Assembly: GCA_027488845.1 (NCBI GenBank)
Contig: JAIYBC010000067.1
Span: 1 to 64,000, forward strand
DNA from: Verrucomicrobiales bacterium
Lineage (GTDB): Bacteria; Verrucomicrobiota; Verrucomicrobiia; Limisphaerales; UBA9464
Length of the DNA stretch: 64,000 nt
Direction: 5' to 3'
Positions 46,445-53,736 of the stretch are shown piece after piece. The position numbers were made by a program, and so were the translations under genes. The stretch's first letter is position 1; the number at the start of each line of letters is the position of its first letter. Below the pieces are notes generated by a model that worked only from the letters and a program-made list of their open reading frames with translations, did not search any database and was not told where the DNA came from.

Positions 46445-47404
46445 ATGATCCAGGTAGATTCTCTCATCAAGGAATTCGGTCCGAAACGGGCGGTGAACGG
46501 CGTGTCGTTCACGGTCAACCGCGGTGAGATCCTCGGATTCCTCGGGCCCAACGGCGCGGGGAAGTCGACCACCATGCGGATGATCACGGGCTACATCCCG
46601 CCGACATCCGGACGCGTCCGCATCGGAAACCACGACATCTCGGAACAGCCCATCGAGGCCAAGAAGCTGATCGGTTACCTGCCCGAAAGCGCCCCGTGCT
46701 ATTCGGACATGACCGTCTACGGTTTCCTCCGCTTCACTGCGGAACTCCGTGGCCTCAAGGGCGCCGCCATAGAAACCGCCATCGCCCATGTGGCCGGGCT
46801 CTGTTTCCTGGAAGGCGTTCTCCACCAGAGCGTGGACACCCTCTCCAAGGGCTACCGGCACCGCACCTGTTTCGCCCAGTCGATCCTCCATGATCCGGAG
46901 GTCCTGGTGCTCGACGAACCGACCGACGGCCTGGATCCCAACCAGAAGCACGAGGTCCGGCAGATCATCAAGCGGATGGGGCAGACCAAGGCGATCATCT
47001 TCTCCACGCACATCCTGGAGGAGGTCGAGGCCTGCTGCACCCGCGCGATCATCATCGACCGCGGCAGCGTGGTCGCCAACGGCACGCCGAACGAACTGAA
47101 GGCGCGCGCCGAGAACGCCGGCTCGGTCTCGCTCCGGGTCCATGGCGTCGCCGCCGAGGCCCTCCGCTCCCGCCTCAATTCCCTGTCCATCGCCGGCAAG
47201 GTCTCCGTCCAGGGAGATGCCACCACCGTTCTCGCCCGCGTCGCTCCCCGCGACCGGTCGATCCAAGGCGAACTCGCCAGGGCCGTCGCCGAGGTGGTGC
47301 TCAAGGAAGGCTGGAAGTTCGACGAGCTGCACACCGAAGAGGGGCGCCTCGACGATGTGTTCCGCTCCATCACCCTGCCCGATTCGGTGAAGGCCCGCGC
47401 CTGA
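46445..47404 (+). CDS. ABC transporter ATP-binding protein (GldA-like)
   Basis: This 319-residue cytoplasmic ATPase is the first gene of a four-gene operon. Walker A GFLGPNGAGKST is near residues 31-42, the signature loop DTLSKGYRHRTCFAQSIL follows, then Walker B VLVLDEPTDGLDPNQ and the H-loop histidine in IFSTHILEEVE. The C-terminal 100 residues form an extra domain found in ABC-2 type exporters. The closest recognisable type is GldA of the Gld gliding-motility/secretion ABC transporter, but outside Bacteroidetes such operons are not tied to gliding. The permease gene follows after 94 nt. Confidence 0.92.
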   Translation: MIQVDSLIKEFGPKRAVNGVSFTVNRGEILGFLGPNGAGKSTTMRMITGYIPPTSGRVRIGNHDISEQPIEAKKLIGYLPESAPCYSDMTVYGFLRFTAELRGLKGAAIETAIAHVAGLCFLEGVLHQSVDTLSKGYRHRTCFAQSILHDPEVLVLDEPTDGLDPNQKHEVRQIIKRMGQTKAIIFSTHILEEVEACCTRAIIIDRGSVVANGTPNELKARAENAGSVSLRVHGVAAEALRSRLNSLSIAGKVSVQGDATTVLARVAPRDRSIQGELARAVAEVVLKEGWKFDELHTEEGRLDDVFRSITLPDSVKARA

Positions 47405-47498
47405 ATCCCGAAGTGGAGCGCCCGACGGTTTCGGTCCCAAGCCGATCCCCTGGCCGTTCCCCGCAACCCAACCTGATTTTCCCAATCCCTTCGAACCC

Positions 47499-48248
47499 AT
47501 GAACGAATCGTTTCGCAACATCTGGACGATCCTCAAACGGGAGCTGACCGGATACTTCGCCTCGCCCGTGGCGTACGTGTTCATCGTCATCTTCCTTCTG
47601 CTCAACGGCTTCTTCACCTTCATGCTGGGCGGCTTCTTCGAGGCCGGCGAGGCCGCCTTGGCCCGCCCGTTCTTCAACTGGCACCCGTGGCTGTACCTGT
47701 TCCTCGTTCCCGCCGCCGGCATGCGCCTGTGGGCCGAGGAACGCCGCGTCGGCACCCTCGAACTGCTCCTGACCATGCCCGTCACCGCCTGGCAGGCCAT
47801 CGTCGGCAAGTTCCTCGCCAGCTGGGCGTTCCTTGCCCTGGCCCTCGCCCTCACCTTCCCCGTCGCCATCACGGTGTTCTACCTCGGCAACCCCGACGGC
47901 GGCGCGATCCTCACCGGCTACCTCGGCAGCCTCCTGCTCGCCGGCGCCTACCTCGCGGTCACCGTGGCCACCTCCGCGCTCACCCGGAACCAGGTCATCA
48001 GCTTCATCCTCTCCGTGGTGATCTGCTTCTTCCTCATCCTCGCCGGATGGGAACCGGTCACCAGCCTGCTCGTGCGTTGGGCCCCCACGGACCTCGTGGA
48101 GCTGATCGCCGGCTTCTCGGTGATGCCCCACTTCGCGAGCTTCCAACGCGGTGTCGTCGACTTCCGCGACCTGCTCTTCTTCGCCTCGGTGATCACCTTC
48201 AGCCTCTTCGGCACCAGCGTGATCCTGCGCAACCTGCGCGGAGCCTGA
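47499..48248 (+). CDS. ABC-2 type permease (GldF-like)
   Basis: This 249-residue integral membrane protein has six hydrophobic helices, including YVFIVIFLLLNGFFTFMLGG near the N-terminus and VISFILSVVICFFLILAG in the second half. The EERRVGTLELLLTMPVTAWQ motif between helices 2 and 3 is the conserved cytoplasmic coupling segment of ABC-2 permeases. It pairs with the upstream ATPase and the downstream GldG-like protein. The substrate is unknown. A 25-nt gap separates it from gldG. Confidence 0.92.
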   Translation: MNESFRNIWTILKRELTGYFASPVAYVFIVIFLLLNGFFTFMLGGFFEAGEAALARPFFNWHPWLYLFLVPAAGMRLWAEERRVGTLELLLTMPVTAWQAIVGKFLASWAFLALALALTFPVAITVFYLGNPDGGAILTGYLGSLLLAGAYLAVTVATSALTRNQVISFILSVVICFFLILAGWEPVTSLLVRWAPTDLVELIAGFSVMPHFASFQRGVVDFRDLLFFASVITFSLFGTSVILRNLRGA

Positions 48249-48273
48249 AACCACCACCCCCTCTCTTCCCGAC

Positions 48274-50148
48274 ATGAAACAGAACAAGCTTCAGACGATC
48301 CTGTTCTCCACGGCGGGCCTGCTGCTCGTCTTCATCGCCCTCACCGGCCTGAACCTGATCTTCAGCCCGGTCCGCGTCCGACTCGACCTCACCGCCGACC
48401 AGCTGCACACGCTCTCCGACGGCACCCGGAAGATCCTCTCCAAGATCGATTCCGAGGTGGAGGTCCGACTCTACGTCTCCCGCTCCGAGAACCGGATGCC
48501 GAGCGCCCTCAAGAACTACGCCCAGAACATCGAGGACCTGCTCCAGGAGTTCCGCACCGCCTCGGGGAACAAGATCACCATCAAGAAGCTCGATCCCGAG
48601 CCCGACTCCGAGGCCGAGGACGCCGCCAAGCTCGACGGCGTCGAACCGGTCTCCCTCGGCCAGATGGGTGGCGATCCCTTCTACTTCGGCCTCGCGGTCA
48701 GCCTCGCGCCGGAAACCAAGGCGATCCCCTTCCTCTCGCCCCAGCGTGAGAAGCTCCTCGAATACGACCTCGCCCGCGTCATCTCCCAGGTCATCAGCAC
48801 CAACAAGCCCGTGCTCGGCGTCATGTCCGCCCTGCCCGTGCTCGGCGGACCCGCGGCGAATCCCATGGCCATGATGCAGATGGGCCGCCAACAGCCCCAG
48901 CCCGCCTGGGTCACCTTCAGCGAACTCAAGCGCGACTTCACCGTGGAGTCCGTCGGCACCGACGTCGACGCCATCCCCGATTCGGTCCAGGTGCTGATCC
49001 TCGTCCACCCGAAGGAGATCACCGAGAAGACCCAGTTCGCCATCGACCAGTTCATCCTGCGCGGCGGCAAGGTGGTGGCCTTCCTCGACGCCATGTGCCT
49101 CGCCGACAACCGCAGCCCGAACCCCATGGGCCTCAACTTCGGCGGCGGTTCCAGCCTGCCCAAGCTGCTGGAATCCTGGGGCATCCAGTTCGACACCACC
49201 AAGGTCGTCGCCGACCGCACCTTCTCCCGCGAACTCGCCGGCCGTGACGGACGCCCGCAGCCGGTTCCCGCGTTCCTGTTCCTCAACGGCGACGGCGTGA
49301 ACAAGGAGGACGCCGTCACCGGCCAGAGCGACAACCTCTGGATCCCCTTCGCCGGCGCCTTCACCGGCAAGCCGGTCGACGGACTCCGCGCCGACGTCCT
49401 GCTCAAGTCCTCGGACGACGCCCAGCTCGTCGACGGCATGACCTCGCAGTTCAACGGCGGCAAGATCCTCGACGAGTTCGCCTCCGCGCGGACCAACTAT
49501 CCGTTGGCGCTCCGGCTGACCGGCAAGTTCAAGACCGCCTTCCCGTCCGGCAAACCGGGCGACACCAACGCCACCGACGTGCTCAAGGAATCGAAGGTCG
49601 ACGGTGCCGTCTACCTGTTCGGCGACGCCGATTTCCTCTACGACGCCTACTCGGTCGAGGTGAACCCCATGTTCGGGATCGCCGTCCCGCGGAACGGCAA
49701 CCTCGCCCTGGTGCAGAACCTCATCGAACAGGCCGCCGGCGACGTGAACCTCGTCGGCGCCCGCGGACGCGCCTCCGTGAGCCGTCCGTTCACGGTGGTC
49801 CAGAAGATGGAGGCCGAGGCCCGGTCCCGTTACCAAGGCAAGATCGAGGCCCTCAACCGCAAGGTGGAGGATCTCCAGAACCGCCTGAACGAGGTGCAGG
49901 TGAAGAAGGAGGGCAACGCCTCCAAGATCATCCTCACCAAGGAACAGCAGGAGGCCATCGCCCGCTTCAAGGAGGACCAGGTGGCCGCCCGCAAGGAACT
50001 CCGACAGGAGCGCCGCAACCTCGACGTCGAGGTCAAGAACCTCGAGAACCGCGTCAAGTGGCTCAACATCGCCCTGATGCCGTTCCTCGTCTCGGCCACC
50101 GGCATCGCCTTCGCCATCGCCCGTAAGAACCGCACCAACGCCAAATGA
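48274..50148 (+). CDS. GldG-like ABC transporter auxiliary protein
   Basis: This 624-residue protein has an N-terminal membrane helix (about 10-31, FSTAGLLLVFIALTGLNLIF) and a large periplasmic domain of the GldG/ABC-type uncharacterised transport family (PF09822): LTADQLHTLSDGTRKILSKI, EVRLYVSRSENRMPSALKNY, VQVLILVHPKEITEKTQFAI, ILRGGKVVAFLDAM. A charged coiled coil (about 510-595, rich in E, K, R and Q) precedes a C-terminal membrane helix (LNIALMPFLVSATGIAFAIA). The last codons overlap the DUF4340 start (ATGA). The architecture suggests a periplasmic subunit working with the ABC pair, perhaps on a surface polymer or lipid. Confidence 0.88.
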   Translation: MKQNKLQTILFSTAGLLLVFIALTGLNLIFSPVRVRLDLTADQLHTLSDGTRKILSKIDSEVEVRLYVSRSENRMPSALKNYAQNIEDLLQEFRTASGNKITIKKLDPEPDSEAEDAAKLDGVEPVSLGQMGGDPFYFGLAVSLAPETKAIPFLSPQREKLLEYDLARVISQVISTNKPVLGVMSALPVLGGPAANPMAMMQMGRQQPQPAWVTFSELKRDFTVESVGTDVDAIPDSVQVLILVHPKEITEKTQFAIDQFILRGGKVVAFLDAMCLADNRSPNPMGLNFGGGSSLPKLLESWGIQFDTTKVVADRTFSRELAGRDGRPQPVPAFLFLNGDGVNKEDAVTGQSDNLWIPFAGAFTGKPVDGLRADVLLKSSDDAQLVDGMTSQFNGGKILDEFASARTNYPLALRLTGKFKTAFPSGKPGDTNATDVLKESKVDGAVYLFGDADFLYDAYSVEVNPMFGIAVPRNGNLALVQNLIEQAAGDVNLVGARGRASVSRPFTVVQKMEAEARSRYQGKIEALNRKVEDLQNRLNEVQVKKEGNASKIILTKEQQEAIARFKEDQVAARKELRQERRNLDVEVKNLENRVKWLNIALMPFLVSATGIAFAIARKNRTNAK

Positions 50149-51347
50149 AAACCCAGCAACTGGCCCTACTCGTCGTCGCCGGCGTCGCGCTCGGTGGCGC
50201 AGGTCTCTACGTCCGCAGCCGTCAGGCCGCCGGCTTCCAGCAGTCCAAGGCCTCCCTCGGTGCCCCGGTGCTCGGCAAGCTCGACGCCTCCACCATCCAG
50301 GGACTCCGCATCACCGCCGGCACCAACCAGCTCAACCTGGTGAAGTCCGGCGACAACTGGACGGTCCAGGAACGCGGCGGCTACAACGCCAACTTCGCCA
50401 GCATCCAGGACTTCGTCCGGAAGCTCGTCGACCTCAAGGCCACCCAGCCCGTCTCGGTCGGTCCTTCCCGGCTCGCAGCCCTCGAACTCACCGCCCCCGA
50501 CAAGGGACCCGGCGTGCTCGTCGAACTGCTCGGCGCCGACGGCAAGGCCTCCCGGTCCCTGCTCCTCGGCAAGAAGGTCAACAAGGAGTCCAAGGGTGAC
50601 GACGCCTTCGGCGGCGGTTCGTGGCCCATCGGCCGTTACGTCCAGGTGGACGGCAAACTCGACTCCATCGCCATGGTCAACGAGGTCCTCGCCAACGCCG
50701 AGCCCAAGCCCGACGACTGGCTCGAGAAGGACTGGATCAAGGTGGAACAGCCGGTCGCCGTCTCGGTGACCCACCCCGCCGCGACCAACAGCTTCTCGCT
50801 GATCCGGACCAACGAGTTCGCCTCCTGGTCCCTCGCCGACGCCGCACCCACCGAGAAGCTCGACACGACCAAGCTCGGGTCCTTCGGCACACTCCTCAGC
50901 TCGCCGTCCTTCGACGACGTCGTCGTGGACCCCAAGGAAGAGGCCCTCGGTTTCGCCGGGGGCACCAAGGCGGTCGTCAAGACGGCCGCCGGTTGGACCT
51001 ACGAATTCCAGGTGGGCAAGGCCCAGGAAGCCGACCGCTACCCGTTCCGTTTCACCGTTGCCGCGGAACTCGCCACCCAGCGGGTGCCGGGCAAGGACGA
51101 GAAGCCGGAAGACAAGGAGAAGCTCGACAAGGAGTTCGCCGAGAAGCTGAAGAAGCAGCAGGAAAAGCTGGCCGCCGAGAAGGCGCTATCGAAGTGGACC
51201 TTCCTCACCAGTCGCTGGTCCATTGATCCATTCTTCAAGAACCGCTCCGAGCTGTTCGAGGATCCCAAGAAGGACGACTCCAAGCCCGCCGCCGGCGGCG
51301 CAGACGCCCCGGTCTTCACCGCGCCCAACCTACCCGGCGCCAACTGA
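50145..51347 (+). CDS. DUF4340 domain protein
   Basis: This 400-residue protein has one N-terminal membrane helix (LALLVVAGVALGGAGLYV), then a periplasmic part made of repeated DUF4340 units: LRITAGTNQLNLVKSGDNWT, DFVRKLVDLKATQPVSVG, then SFSLIRTNEFASWSLADAAP and TKLGSFGTLLSSPSFDDVVV. DUF4340 commonly closes Gld-like ABC operons, as here. A lysine/glutamate-rich helix (about 325-350) and a Pro/Ala tail end the protein. Start overlaps the gldG-like stop. A strong intrinsic terminator lies 25 nt downstream. Role unknown. Confidence 0.87.
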   Translation: MKTQQLALLVVAGVALGGAGLYVRSRQAAGFQQSKASLGAPVLGKLDASTIQGLRITAGTNQLNLVKSGDNWTVQERGGYNANFASIQDFVRKLVDLKATQPVSVGPSRLAALELTAPDKGPGVLVELLGADGKASRSLLLGKKVNKESKGDDAFGGGSWPIGRYVQVDGKLDSIAMVNEVLANAEPKPDDWLEKDWIKVEQPVAVSVTHPAATNSFSLIRTNEFASWSLADAAPTEKLDTTKLGSFGTLLSSPSFDDVVVDPKEEALGFAGGTKAVVKTAAGWTYEFQVGKAQEADRYPFRFTVAAELATQRVPGKDEKPEDKEKLDKEFAEKLKKQQEKLAAEKALSKWTFLTSRWSIDPFFKNRSELFEDPKKDDSKPAAGGADAPVFTAPNLPGAN

Positions 51348-51372
51348 TCGGCGGACACCTGTCCCCTCATCC

Positions 51373-51417
51373 AAAAGGCCGAATCGGGCTCACACCCGGT
51401 TCGGCCTTTTTGTTTTG
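51373..51417 (+). terminator. strong intrinsic terminator of the Gld-like ABC operon
   Basis: A 16-bp stem, left arm 51373-51388 and right arm 51395-51410 with one G-T pair, encloses a 6-nt loop. It is followed by TTTTTGTTTT, the classic Rho-independent form. It lies 25 nt after the DUF4340 stop and directly before the tandem-repeat block. Confidence 0.93.
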
Positions 51418-51439
51418 GGGAGTTGGTTGTCGGTCGTTG

Positions 51440-51565
51440 TCCGTCGCCGGTTGTCCGTCGTCCGTCGCCAGTTGTCCGTTGTCCGTCGTCAGTTGTCCGT
51501 TGTCCGTCGTCAGTTGCCCGTCGCCCGTTGCCCATTGCCCGTTGCCCATTGCCCATTGCCCGTCT
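51440..51565. repeat. heptanucleotide tandem array (18 imperfect units)
   Basis: Eighteen contiguous 7-nt units run from tccgtcg at 51440 to cccgtct at 51565. Units are variants of tccgtcg, tccgttg, tcagttg, cccgttg and cccattg. The variation is ordered: tcc/tca types occupy the left two thirds and ccc types the right third, so local duplications are visible (tccgttg-tccgtcg-tcagttg occurs twice in a row at 51475-51495 and 51496-51516). No ORF across it looks real. The period equals that of the heptamer short tandem repeats known from cyanobacteria, but the sequence is different. Confidence 0.9.
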
Positions 51566-51580
51566 CCGCCCCCTTCACCC

Positions 51581-51736
51581 TTTCAACCCTTTCAACCCTT
51601 TCAACCCTTCAACCCTTCAACCCTTCAACCCTTCAACCCTTCAACCCTTCATCCCTTTCAACCCTTCATCCCTTCATCCCTTCATCCCTTCATCCCTTCA
51701 TCCCTTCATCCCTTCATCCCTTCATCCCTTCATCCC
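51581..51736. repeat. 8/9-nt tandem array (ttcaaccc and ttcatccc units)
   Basis: Three tttcaaccc units (51581-51607) are followed by five ttcaaccc (51608-51647), one ttcatccc, one tttcaaccc, then nine perfect ttcatccc units (51665-51736). The array is pure and pyrimidine-rich on the plus strand except for one A pair or single A per unit. It runs into the 3' end of the leftward glycosyltransferase gene: its last residues, its TGA stop and about 15 bases of coding sequence are made of repeat units. Unit number is therefore likely to vary, and could shift the stop. Confidence 0.95.
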
Positions 51737-52912
51737 TTCCCCCAACCTCCTCCTCCCCACCGCCTCCCTCAATATCTCCAACTCCCGCTCCGCCACCGCC
51801 CGATGGTCATAGCGCCGCACGAACTCGCGTCCCGCAATCCCACGTAGGCGCGCCTCCTCCGGATGCCCCAGCCAATGGAGCACCCGGTCGGCGGCGGCGG
51901 CGATCCCGCCCTGCGGCACGAGATCGAGCTGGTCTGGGAACACCGACCGGAAGACGGGCACCTCCATCGCCACAACGGGCAGACCGATGCCCAGGAACTC
52001 GTTGACCGAAAGTCCCCAGCCTTCCTCGCGGGAAAGGCTCAACCCCACCCGCGACCTGGAAAGCAGACGGCACTTCTCCGCCTCGGACACCGCGCCGGTA
52101 AGCGTCACCGATGCGGCCAGTCCGGCGTCCCGCACCCGGTTCTCCAATTCCAGACGATGGGGTCCCTCGCCCACCACCAGCAAACGGGCTCCGGGCCTGA
52201 CTTCCAACACCCGCTTCCAGAGCGGAACCACGTCGAAGACGCCCTTGTGTTCATGGACCCGACCGAGGAGCACCGCGTCGAACTCCTTCTCGGCGTCCAC
52301 GGACAACGGCAAGGCCTCCAGATCCAAGCCATAGCCGGTGGAAAACGTCCGCGAAGGCGTCAAACCCAGCCGGGACTCCAGCGCATTGAAGTCACGGGCG
52401 ATCAACTCCGTGCCACACAGGATCGCATCCGCCTCCCGGTTGAGCCATCGGGCCGTGAGGCGCTCCGACACAAGATGGAAGCGATCGAAAACGGAAGTCA
52501 CCCTTCGCTGGCTCGAGACGACATGATGAATCTTCACGGTCAATGCTGCCGCGAACCGACGGGCCAACCATCGGGCAGGGAAAACCTCGTAGATGAACTG
52601 AGCACACGAGAGCACTACATCGTAGTCGCATGAAAACCGCGTCCACGCGCAGGAAAGTGTCCTCCAAGCAAAAACTGGAAGGTAACGCCACGTAGTTCCC
52701 AGATAGCGGTTCGGGTCGAAAAGACTGTCGCTGCTGATCAAACCACAATTTGGAAACAATGCTCGAAAAACGGGCCAAGCCGACTTCGCCACAAAGAAAT
52801 CGACCTGATGTCCCGCTCGCACCCAATGCCCAACGACACCGGAAAGGTAGGTCTGGACGCCAGAGATCGACTTTGAATCCAAGGCGGAGTTGTAAACGAT
52901 CAGGACCTTCAA
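51722..52912 (-). CDS. family 4 glycosyltransferase
   Basis: This 396-residue GT-B enzyme starts at a TTG (MKVLIVYNSAL) supported by AAGG six bases upstream. The N-terminal Rossmann domain begins SGVQTYLSGVVGHWVRAGH. The C-terminal nucleotide-sugar-binding domain shows FDAVLLGRVHEHKGVFDVVP, LLVVGEGPHRLELENRV, and the retaining GT4 signature SREEGWGLSVNEFLGIGLPV with its glutamates. Such enzymes build exopolysaccharide or lipopolysaccharide chains. No signal peptide is present, so it acts at the cytoplasmic face. Its C-terminus (EGMKG) and stop codon fall inside the octamer array, so it may have gained or lost tail residues. Methyltransferases and a secreted protein follow on the other side. 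Confidence 0.9.
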   Translation of the reverse strand: MKVLIVYNSALDSKSISGVQTYLSGVVGHWVRAGHQVDFFVAKSAWPVFRALFPNCGLISSDSLFDPNRYLGTTWRYLPVFAWRTLSCAWTRFSCDYDVVLSCAQFIYEVFPARWLARRFAAALTVKIHHVVSSQRRVTSVFDRFHLVSERLTARWLNREADAILCGTELIARDFNALESRLGLTPSRTFSTGYGLDLEALPLSVDAEKEFDAVLLGRVHEHKGVFDVVPLWKRVLEVRPGARLLVVGEGPHRLELENRVRDAGLAASVTLTGAVSEAEKCRLLSRSRVGLSLSREEGWGLSVNEFLGIGLPVVAMEVPVFRSVFPDQLDLVPQGGIAAAADRVLHWLGHPEEARLRGIAGREFVRRYDHRAVAERELEILREAVGRRRLGEGMKG

Positions 52913-53022
52913 GCAGTGCCTTCAAGCGTCCCAAAGCAACCCGTCCATCGCAACTTCCGATTGGTCCTGCTTGACAGTCAAGCCCAACACCGACCCAATT
53001 TTGACCCAACTTCGATTCCTTG

Positions 53023-53736
53023 ATGATCCTCCCGAAACTTCTCATTCACTTCCTCAAGCATCGGGATGACCCGGAATTCTACAATATCCAGGCCTCTGAC
53101 TCCATTCGCTGGATGCGGGAGTCCAACCTCCTACCCAGGCAAGAGGGGAAAGTACTTGACCTAGGTTGCGGCCACGGCGTTTTCGGTAACGAACTTCGGA
53201 AACTTGGTTATCAAGTCGTATTTTCTGACGACTCCAATTTTCTACAACCTGGAATCAAGGACCCCACTTTTATCAAGGCTAACCTTGATACGGAAGGAAT
53301 CGAAAAGCTTCAGAGCAGCGGACCCTACGACCTTGTAATCTTATCTAACGTTTTAGAGCATCTTAGGCACCCTGACCAATTTCTAGTCAATGCTCACCGC
53401 TTGCTAAATAATGATGGAATCCTCTACCTAAGCTGGACGAATTGGCTTTCTCCTTGGGGTGGCCACGAGTTTTCACCATTTCACTATCTGGGACCAAAAC
53501 TAGGAACAGCGATCTACGACATTCTCAAACCAGCGAGGTTCCATAGGCCTGGTGAGAATCTTTTCGTAACCTACATTGGAAAAATAGAGAAGATTATCCA
53601 ATCAAATAACAATCTCTCCATACACAAATCAACAGCCCGATATTACACAGAGTTCTCCTTCATCACAAAGATCCCAATTGTCCGAGAGTTTTTAACTTGG
53701 AATTGCGTCTTCGCAATAAAGAAGGTTTTGAAATGA
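53023..53736 (+). CDS. class I SAM-dependent methyltransferase in AT-rich island
   Basis: This protein has 237 residues from ATG 53023; a TTG one codon earlier is possible. SAM-binding motif I is VLDLGCGHGVFGNEL (about 44-58), motif II region VVFSDDSNF, and the NVLEHLRHPDQFL acid/helix region follows, as in Methyltransf_11/25 enzymes of surface-polysaccharide clusters. The C-terminal part is aromatic-rich (HEFSPFHYLGPKLG). The coding sequence uses AT-ending codons (TTA, ATA, AGA, AAT) far more than its neighbours. A perfect TTGACA lies at 52971-52976 but I see no good -10. The start of the next gene overlaps its stop (ATGA), a close coupling to a secreted protein. The substrate is probably a glycan or lipid-linked sugar. 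Confidence 0.85.
   Translation: MILPKLLIHFLKHRDDPEFYNIQASDSIRWMRESNLLPRQEGKVLDLGCGHGVFGNELRKLGYQVVFSDDSNFLQPGIKDPTFIKANLDTEGIEKLQSSGPYDLVILSNVLEHLRHPDQFLVNAHRLLNNDGILYLSWTNWLSPWGGHEFSPFHYLGPKLGTAIYDILKPARFHRPGENLFVTYIGKIEKIIQSNNNLSIHKSTARYYTEFSFITKIPIVREFLTWNCVFAIKKVLK

Noticed and set aside
51367-51556. Small protein with repeated DNGQ/TTDNGQ units across the heptamer array
   Set aside because: It exists only because 7-nt repeats stay open in all frames; there is no start context or neighbour support.
51440-51736. CRISPR-like array
   Set aside because: Units are 7-9 nt with no unique spacers, no 25-40 nt repeats and no cas genes, so it is simple tandem repeat DNA.
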